Below are positions 58,444 through 64,000 of a stretch of 64,000 nt of DNA, one piece after another. The first letter of the stretch is position 1. The number at the start of each line of letters is the position of its first letter. The stretch lies in the NCBI RefSeq assembly GCF_900163965.1, contig NZ_FULE01000030.1, positions 1 through 64,000 of the forward strand, written 5' to 3'. Origin of the DNA: Vibrio ruber DSM 16370. GTDB taxonomy: Bacteria > Pseudomonadota > Gammaproteobacteria > Enterobacterales > Vibrionaceae. The position numbers and the translations under genes are program-made. Under the pieces are notes generated by a model. That model worked only from the letters and a program-made list of their open reading frames with translations. It searched no databases and was not told where the DNA came from.

Positions 58444-60489
58444 ATGGCAACTGAACCAAGAAAAATTCTGGTAACTTGTGCCCTGCCGTATGCAAACGGT
58501 TCTATCCACTTGGGTCATATGCTGGAGCATATCCAAGCGGACATTTGGGTACGCTACCAACGCCTGCGCGGCAATGTCATCCACTTTATCTGTGCAGATG
58601 ATGCACACGGTACTCCAATTATGCTGAAAGCGCAGCAGATGGGGATCACGCCAGAAGAAATGATTGCTTCAGTCAGCCAAGAGCATCAGAAAGATTTTGC
58701 CGGTTTTGATATTAGCTTTGATAACTATCACAGCACGCACAGTGAAGAAAACCGTGAACTCTCATCGCTGATTTATCAACAACTCAAAACCAACGGATTT
58801 ATTTCGAGCCGGACGATCTCTCAGCTGTACGATCCTGAAAAACAGATGTTTCTGCCGGATCGTTTCGTCAAAGGGACCTGCCCGAAATGTCACTCAGAAG
58901 ACCAATATGGTGATAACTGTGATGCCTGTGGCGAAACCTATAGTCCGACAGATTTGATCAATCCGAAGTCTGCCGTATCCGGTGCGACGCCAGTCATGAA
59001 AGATTCTGAGCATTTCTTCTTTGATTTACCCCAGTTTGAAGAGATGCTGAAAGCGTGGACACGTTCTGGTTCTTTGCAAACAGAAATGGCCAATAAAATG
59101 CAGGAATGGTTTGAATCCGGTCTGCAACAGTGGGACATCTCACGCGATGCACCCTATTTCGGTTTTGAGATCCCGGGCGAAACCGGTAAATATTTTTACG
59201 TCTGGCTCGATGCACCGATCGGTTATATGGGTTCATTTAAAAATCTATGTGACCGCCGCGATGATCTGGATTTCGACGAATACTGGCACAAAGACAGTCA
59301 GGCTGAACTTTACCACTTCATCGGTAAAGATATTGTCTACTTCCATAGCCTGTTCTGGCCGGCCATGCTAGAAGGCGCCGGTTTCCGGAAGCCGGACAAC
59401 GTGTATGTTCACGGTTATGTCACAGTGAATGGCGCGAAGATGTCTAAGTCCAAAGGAACATTCATCAAAGCGAGTACGTATTTAGATCACCTTGACCCGG
59501 AATGTCTGCGTTACTATTACGCAGCCAAACTGAATAACCGGATTGATGACCTCGACCTGAATCTGGAAGATTTCACACAACGGGTCAACTCAGATATCGT
59601 CAATAAAATTGTCAATCTTGCATCTCGCAATGCCGGTTTTATCAACAAACGTTTCGCAGGCCGATTGGCAGCAACTTGTATCGAACCTGAACTGTATCAG
59701 ACATTTATCGATGCCGCTGAACATATCGGTGAGCTTTATGAGAACCGGGAGTTTGGCCGGGCGATCCGAGAAATCACGGCACTGGCAGATAAAGCCAACC
59801 AATATGTGGATGAAAAAGCACCATGGGTGATTGCCAAACAGGAAGGCAAAGAGCAGGAGCTTCAAGCAATCTGCTCCATGGGGCTGAACTTGTTCCGTAT
59901 TCTGATGACTTACCTCAAACCGGTGATGCCAGCACTGGCAGCCCGGAGTGAAGCATTCCTCAATCAAGAGCTGAGCTGGGATAACATCCTGCAACCTTTG
60001 GTTGATCATGAGATTGCCACTTTCAAAGCCCTCTTCAGCCGAATCGATCCAAAACAGGTTGAAGCAATGATCGAGGCCTCGAAAGAAGCAGTTGCAGCCG
60101 AGAGAGCAATTATTCAAGCGGATGCTCAGGAAGAGACTGAACTCAGCAAAGACCCAATCGCCCCGGAAATCGAATTTGATGATTTTGCCAAAGTTGATTT
60201 ACGGATTGCCAAGATCTTATCTTGTGAAGCGGTGCCCAAAGCAGATAAGCTGCTTAAATTCCAGCTAGATATCGGTGGCGAAGTTCGTCAGGTCTTTTCC
60301 GGTATCAAAGCCGCTTATCAGCCTGAAGAGCTCGTCGGTAAATATACGGTCATGGTTGCCAACCTGAAGCCACGGAAAATGAAGTTTGGCATGTCTGAAG
60401 GCATGATTCTCGCTGCCGGCCCGGGTGGCAAAGATCTGTGGATCCTTGAACCCCATGAAGGTGCCCAGCCGGGTATGCGAGTCATGTAA
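58444..60489 (+). CDS. metG: Methionyl-tRNA synthetase
   Basis: The 681-residue class I synthetase charges tRNA-Met. It has the HIGH-type motif HLGH in [12 protein letters not shown], a zinc knuckle CPKC-x9-CDAC, KMSKS in [12 protein letters not shown], and a C-terminal EMAP/Trbp111-like tRNA-binding domain ([14 protein letters not shown] to MILAAGP). Length is close to E. coli MetG (677). A terminator follows the stop codon closely. Confidence 0.98.
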   Translation: MATEPRKILVTCALPYANGSIHLGHMLEHIQADIWVRYQRLRGNVIHFICADDAHGTPIMLKAQQMGITPEEMIASVSQEHQKDFAGFDISFDNYHSTHSEENRELSSLIYQQLKTNGFISSRTISQLYDPEKQMFLPDRFVKGTCPKCHSEDQYGDNCDACGETYSPTDLINPKSAVSGATPVMKDSEHFFFDLPQFEEMLKAWTRSGSLQTEMANKMQEWFESGLQQWDISRDAPYFGFEIPGETGKYFYVWLDAPIGYMGSFKNLCDRRDDLDFDEYWHKDSQAELYHFIGKDIVYFHSLFWPAMLEGAGFRKPDNVYVHGYVTVNGAKMSKSKGTFIKASTYLDHLDPECLRYYYAAKLNNRIDDLDLNLEDFTQRVNSDIVNKIVNLASRNAGFINKRFAGRLAATCIEPELYQTFIDAAEHIGELYENREFGRAIREITALADKANQYVDEKAPWVIAKQEGKEQELQAICSMGLNLFRILMTYLKPVMPALAARSEAFLNQELSWDNILQPLVDHEIATFKALFSRIDPKQVEAMIEASKEAVAAERAIIQADAQEETELSKDPIAPEIEFDDFAKVDLRIAKILSCEAVPKADKLLKFQLDIGGEVRQVFSGIKAAYQPEELVGKYTVMVANLKPRKMKFGMSEGMILAAGPGGKDLWILEPHEGAQPGMRVM

Positions 60490-60515
60490 AAACAATATAT
60501 TTATCAACCTATTAG

Positions 60516-60547
60516 AGGCCTTATCGGATACCGTTAAGGCCTTTTTT
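60516..60547 (+). terminator. Intrinsic terminator of metG
   Basis: AGGCCTTA pairs with TAAGGCCT across an 11-nt loop and is followed by T6. It starts 27 bp after the metG stop. Confidence 0.9.
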
Positions 60548-60701
60548 ATTATCGCACATCCATACGCCGGCACAACGCCTCACCAAGATCATCCTTTGTG
60601 CACAATAACAGTGCATAACAATTGTAAATAAAAGGTTAACAACATGATTTATAAAGAAAAATAATCTGGCACTGATTCTGCTTCTTTTTGACCATAAGGA
60701 T

Positions 60702-60723
60702 ACAAAGGTGTCTTAACCTTTGT
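60702..60723 (+). other. Hairpin in the leader of the 60845 gene
   Basis: ACAAAGGT and ACCTTTGT form an 8-bp stem with a 6-nt loop, 120 bp upstream of the unknown membrane-anchored gene. The remainder of 60548-60844 is AT-rich and must contain its promoter. I see no gene in it. Confidence 0.35.
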
Positions 60724-60844
60724 GGGTTGGACTTGGTTGCTTTCAAGTGTATTGACCGACGTTTCTCGGATGTACAATGCTATTCTGAACAAGGATCAAC
60801 AACGACAAAAATTAAGACATCTCTAAACAGACAAGGAGTTGGTT

Positions 60845-61651
60845 ATGTTCGTCATTATTTCGATGCTGGTTTCCGTCAGTATACTCGGATTCATGTTTTA
60901 TCTTGCCAAACAACGTGAATCGACCTTGCAACGTAAGTATGAACTGCTTGTTGATTTACGTCAGGTGCTGTATCTGTGCCGTCAACACCGGAGTGCCACC
61001 CATCATGTACTCATGTTTGGAGAGCACAGAGATATAGAAATTGAGCATCTTGCCGAGCTGCTGAATGAAAAAACTACGCACCTCATTTCCATTGCTCATT
61101 TTGATAACAAACCCATGTATCGTGTGCTTCAGCTCAAACTAAAAGCATTGATGCAGGATTGGTCGGAACGAACAATTGCCCGTAATCAAATGATTCACGG
61201 CAAAGCAATCCGCCATTGTATGTTTCTTATGGATGAAGTCATGCTGGCTTGGTTAGTTGAAGTCAATCGGGAAGATTTGAGTGATGAATATCATATGAAC
61301 TGGCAGCAAGTCATTGATGCAATGGATGCGTTGACCCAATTCAGAATCTGTATTGAAGAGATGAATACACCTGAAGGACAGACGCGTTTACAACACTGTG
61401 CTGAAATACTGGCGAGAAAAGTGAATCAGTTGACGATGGTAAGCCCCTTGTCGATTTCATCCCCGACTTGCACCAAAGCACTGACGATTTTATCCGATGT
61501 TAGTAAACACTCTGACTACACAATTAGTGCTGAAGCCATGTATCAAATGACCGCTGATATTTCACTGAGTATTGCTCATGTTTACGATCATATGTTGGGG
61601 GAGCTCATTGAGACACTGTATCTACCGCTCCCAAAGTTACTCACCGCCTAG
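60845..61651 (+). CDS. Membrane-anchored protein of unknown function
   Basis: The ~268-residue protein begins with one membrane helix (MFVIISMLVSVSILGFMFYLA) followed by a charged, almost entirely helical body (KYELLVDLRQVLYLCRQHRSATHHVLMFGE; CAEILARKVNQLTMVSPLS). The layout is that of a nitrate/nitrite-sensing-like or four-helix sensory domain without any attached output domain. I do not recognise the family. The ATG at 60845, six bases after AGGAG, is a better start than the TTG at 60839. It is convergent with udp across a shared terminator. Confidence 0.75.
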   Translation: MFVIISMLVSVSILGFMFYLAKQRESTLQRKYELLVDLRQVLYLCRQHRSATHHVLMFGEHRDIEIEHLAELLNEKTTHLISIAHFDNKPMYRVLQLKLKALMQDWSERTIARNQMIHGKAIRHCMFLMDEVMLAWLVEVNREDLSDEYHMNWQQVIDAMDALTQFRICIEEMNTPEGQTRLQHCAEILARKVNQLTMVSPLSISSPTCTKALTILSDVSKHSDYTISAEAMYQMTADISLSIAHVYDHMLGELIETLYLPLPKLLTA

Positions 61652-61662
61652 ACCAATAAAAA

Positions 61663-61689
61663 GGCGTCATGTGCATAACACATGACGCC
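61663..61689. terminator. Bidirectional terminator between the 60845 gene and udp
   Basis: GGCGTCATGTG and CACATGACGCC form an 11-bp stem with a CATAA loop. On the minus strand T5 follows it, suiting the leftward udp. Confidence 0.9.
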
Positions 61690-61707
61690 GAAGCGTTTAG
61701 GTGTGGA

Positions 61708-62469
61708 TCAAGCCAGTAAGCGCGCTGCAGCTTTGACAACAACACGTATCGATCTTGCTTCAACTTCTTTCACAACAGCATGATCCGGGATTTCTTTGAG
61801 CGTTCGGTTGATAATCACACCGCCCACACATCCGGCTTGCAAACCTGCACTGGCGCACATAGTAAACAACGTTGCAGATTCCATCTCAAAGTTCAGAACC
61901 CCCATTGCCTGCCACTCTTCAACCGACCCCTGAAAACGGCGTGTAACCCGGCCAGAATAAGTGTCATAACGCTCTTGACCCGGATAGAATGTGTCACTTG
62001 AAGCCGTAATCCCCGTATGAACCGGGATCCCTTCCTCATCCGCAGCCTGTTTAAGTGCAGTCATCGCCGCAAAATCTGACACTGCCGGAAATTCCATCGG
62101 CGCAAAATGCAGGCTCGCACCATCTAACCGGACAGCTCCGGTAGTCACGATGATATCCCCAATCTGAATATTGGGTTGAATAGCACCCGTTGTTCCGACA
62201 CGCAAGAAGCTTCGAACCCCTAGCTGTGCCAACTCTTCTACCGCAATTGAAGTGGACGGCCCGCCGATACCGGTTGAACAAACAATGACAGGTTTCCCCT
62301 CAACTTTTGCTCGATATAAGGTAAATTCACGATGACTCGCCAGAAATTCCGGGGAATCCATCTGATCAGCAATTTTCTTAACACGTTCAGGGTCGCCGGG
62401 CAATATCGCCAGTGTCGCACCATTCAAATCTGCTTGCGTGACTCCGAGATGAAAAACTTGATCTGACAT
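61708..62469 (-). CDS. udp: Uridine phosphorylase
   Basis: From the ATG at 62469, with AAGGAG 6 nt upstream, the protein is 253 residues long, the size of E. coli Udp. It starts [30 protein letters not shown] and has [59 protein letters not shown] and [12 protein letters not shown]. These match Udp rather than DeoD. It splits uridine to uracil and ribose-1-phosphate. The frame extends to 62520 without family features. Confidence 0.96.
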   Translation of the reverse strand: MSDQVFHLGVTQADLNGATLAILPGDPERVKKIADQMDSPEFLASHREFTLYRAKVEGKPVIVCSTGIGGPSTSIAVEELAQLGVRSFLRVGTTGAIQPNIQIGDIIVTTGAVRLDGASLHFAPMEFPAVSDFAAMTALKQAADEEGIPVHTGITASSDTFYPGQERYDTYSGRVTRRFQGSVEEWQAMGVLNFEMESATLFTMCASAGLQAGCVGGVIINRTLKEIPDHAVVKEVEARSIRVVVKAAARLLA

Positions 62470-62644
62470 TATTGTCTCCTTCATTGTAATCTTGGTTGCA
62501 ATACTCAACTTCAGTATCATGAAATGCTAAAAGCACTTTAACCAAGATTGAGCGAGCAAGTGCCAACATGGATCACACATAATGAATCTATATAACATCA
62601 TATTTCATCAATATGTGACATACATCTTCAATGGGTACAAAAAA

Positions 62645-62671
62645 AGCCTGCGAAATTACATTTCGAGGCTT
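62645..62671 (-). terminator. Intrinsic terminator of the CBS-domain gene
   Basis: AAGCCT-G-CGAAAT pairs with ATTTCG-AGGCTT with one unpaired base. On the minus strand a run of seven T follows. It lies 35 bp after the stop codon at 62706. Confidence 0.88.
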
Positions 62672-62705
62672 ATTGAAACAAGCATTGCTCATTCGACAGG
62701 CTGAA

Positions 62706-63122
62706 TCATACCTGACGTTTAAAGCAGCTATGCAGATTTTTATTAATCGCTTTCAGTACAGCCCGCCGATTAATTACACCGACTAACCGACCATCCTCAA
62801 CCACTGGGTAAGTCGAGCGGCCATCACGCATATAACCTGCTAACTCAATAATCGGCAAATCCGGACCGATGGTATCAACGACTTGTGTCATGCAGTCGCC
62901 CACCATATGAGAGTCCTGACAGAAATAACTGACCTTCACCAGTTTATCGAGTAAATCCTGCTCCGACAAAAAACCAATCACTCGACCATGATCATCGATA
63001 ACCGGGCCACTAAAAAAATCATTAAACTCAACGACTCTTTCCAATGCGGCAGATAATGACATATCAGCTTTGAAGGTAATCGAATGCTGCGTCATATAAT
63101 GTCTAACTTTGAGTGATTCCAT
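62706..63122 (-). CDS. Tandem CBS-domain protein
   Basis: The 138-residue protein consists of two CBS motifs (VRHYMTQHSITFKADMSLSAALERVVEFNDFFSGPVIDDHGRVIGFLSEQDLL and CMTQVVDTIGPDLPIIELAGYMRDGRSTYPVVEDGRLVGVINRRAVLKAI) with no other domain. Such Bateman modules bind adenine nucleotides and usually act as sensors on partner proteins. The partner is unknown. It is monocistronic, with its own terminator and a GGAG ribosome site. Confidence 0.9.
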   Translation of the reverse strand: MESLKVRHYMTQHSITFKADMSLSAALERVVEFNDFFSGPVIDDHGRVIGFLSEQDLLDKLVKVSYFCQDSHMVGDCMTQVVDTIGPDLPIIELAGYMRDGRSTYPVVEDGRLVGVINRRAVLKAINKNLHSCFKRQV

Positions 63123-63299
63123 CGTTCTCTCCTTCGAGCCTTTTATCTGTGGCCTTTAAGGTAAGTGTTGACTAATTTCAGCTAATTGCTAAATAGAATC
63201 ACTCAATTTCATTCATCATTGTTAACAGAGAAACAAAAAATATACAGAGAAAGATAAAATGAGTTGAATTAGGAGTTAAATCACAATAATCATTGGAAA

Positions 63300-63752
63300 T
63301 TATTGCCATTTCTCGGCAGCGGCGCGATCCGATTCCCGGCTGTCTAACCAACGTTCTCCGCTATGAGTTGTTTCTTTTTTCCAGAAGGGTGCCTGAGTTT
63401 TCAGTGTGTCCATAATAAAAGCACTGGCAGCAAATGCTGCATCGCGATGGTGACTACTTACACCGACAAAAACAATTTGTTCACCAATCGCCAAATCTCC
63501 AATCCGGTGAATCACCCGAACGTCAAGTAAAGGCCAGCGTTGCAGTGCTTGCTCACATATCGTATTCAGCGCTTTTTCTGTCATTCCCGGATAGTGTTCG
63601 AGATGTAATCCTGTCACCTGACTACCCAGATTCATATCGCGAACTTTTCCGACAAACGTCACAACAGCACCAGCATCATCTCCCTGAGACAGCGCCTGAT
63701 ATTCAGCTTCAACACAAAAATCGCTGTGTTGAACAGCAACAGAGTATCCCAT
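63300..63752 (-). CDS. moaE: Molybdopterin synthase catalytic subunit
   Basis: The 150-residue large subunit of MPT synthase transfers sulfur from MoaD to precursor Z. It has the motifs VVTFVGKVRDMN, LHLEHYPGMTEKAL, RVIHRIGDLAIGEQIVFVGVSSHHRDAAFAAS, FIMDTLKTQAPFWKKETT and the C-terminal W149. It starts 1 bp after the moaD stop, with AGGAGG inside the end of moaD. Confidence 0.97.
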   Translation of the reverse strand: MGYSVAVQHSDFCVEAEYQALSQGDDAGAVVTFVGKVRDMNLGSQVTGLHLEHYPGMTEKALNTICEQALQRWPLLDVRVIHRIGDLAIGEQIVFVGVSSHHRDAAFAASAFIMDTLKTQAPFWKKETTHSGERWLDSRESDRAAAEKWQ

Positions 63753-63753
63753 C

Positions 63754-63999
63754 TCAGCCTCCTGTCACCGGCGGAAAAAACGCAATTTCATCACCGTCAT
63801 GGATCTCGCTATCCAAAGCAACAATGGTTTGGTTGACCGCGGCCAACAAGCGATCGGAATCCATTGCCAAAGCCCACTTTTCCGAGCGCTTGGCCAAATC
63901 GCCCCGCAACTCATCAAGGGTTGCAAATGTACACGGTAATTCAAGATCCGCCTGCCCGACGAGCTCCCGGGTCTGGGCAAAAAATAACACCTTAATCAT
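63754..63999 (-). CDS. moaD: Molybdopterin synthase sulfur carrier subunit
   Basis: The 81-residue ubiquitin-like protein ends in FFPPVTGG, the C-terminal Gly-Gly that is thiocarboxylated. It starts MIKVLFFAQTRELVGQ, so the gene appears complete, with its ATG at 63999-63997 at the window edge. The upstream ribosome site and any further moa genes lie outside the window. Confidence 0.96.
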   Translation of the reverse strand: MIKVLFFAQTRELVGQADLELPCTFATLDELRGDLAKRSEKWALAMDSDRLLAAVNQTIVALDSEIHDGDEIAFFPPVTGG

Positions 64000-64000
64000 G

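Noticed and set aside
62585..62625. CRP-like site upstream of udp (TGTGACATACATCTTC and a TCACA nearby)
   Set aside because: The half-sites have the wrong spacing or a poor second half, and they lie downstream of the CBS gene side rather than at a clear udp promoter.

Overview
The window looks like chromosome of a marine gammaproteobacterium of the family Vibrionaceae, most likely a Vibrio. This is inferred from the proteins and gene order: apt-dnaX-ybaB-recR, fadIJ with a separate fadL, RssB, rhombosortase, and metG/apbC/udk/asmA. No rRNA or tRNA gene is visible that could fix the species. Housekeeping genes fill the right half (about 37-64 kb) and accessory material fills the left half.

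Region 1 (1-19.6 kb) is a contact-dependent inhibition (CDI) island read leftward. It holds cdiB (outer-membrane transporter), a 4518-codon cdiA with an exact 165-residue tandem repeat array, and cdiI. Beyond cdiI lies a displaced, 5'-truncated toxin/immunity pair, enclosed by two nearly identical ~1 kb direct repeats. Each repeat carries a fused nucleotidyltransferase-HEPN gene. Several stretches of this island (orphan module, cdiA 3' end, two tracts inside cdiA) are visibly more AT-rich than the rest.

Region 2 (20-29.1 kb) has a YfbR-like HD phosphohydrolase and a histidine-utilisation cluster: hutH-hutI-hutG-hutU, the repressor gene hutC, and a rightward hutF. HutF plus an N-formylglutamate deformylase imply the five-step pathway ending in formate. 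Two near-identical HutC operators flank hutC.

Region 3 (29.1-37.3 kb) is an eight-gene leftward operon with overlapping genes: SnoaL-like protein, SDR, FAD oxidoreductase, DUF1365, cyclopropane-fatty-acid-synthase-like methyltransferase, DUF2878, chalcone-isomerase-like protein and DUF3833 lipoprotein. It resembles light or singlet-oxygen responsive membrane-lipid operons. Its promoter carries TTGTACAA-type operators. Upstream is a REP-associated Y1 transposase (RAYT). Copies of a short motif, consensus about TTAYGRGGACACACGCC, cluster on both sides of it, spread through the hut/lipid interval, lie inside hutF and sit at the break of the orphan CDI module.

Region 4 (37.3-64 kb) holds tapT-like and rhombosortase genes (divergent, overlapping 5' ends), two cysteine-cluster proteins, recR, ybaB, dnaX with a candidate -1 frameshift site, apt, rssB, a LysR regulator, ydjA, fadIJ and fadL with FadR-like sites, a phosphotyrosine phosphatase, cobO, asmA, udk, apbC, metG, a membrane-anchored unknown, udp, a CBS protein and moaED. 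Many gene ends carry clear intrinsic terminators.
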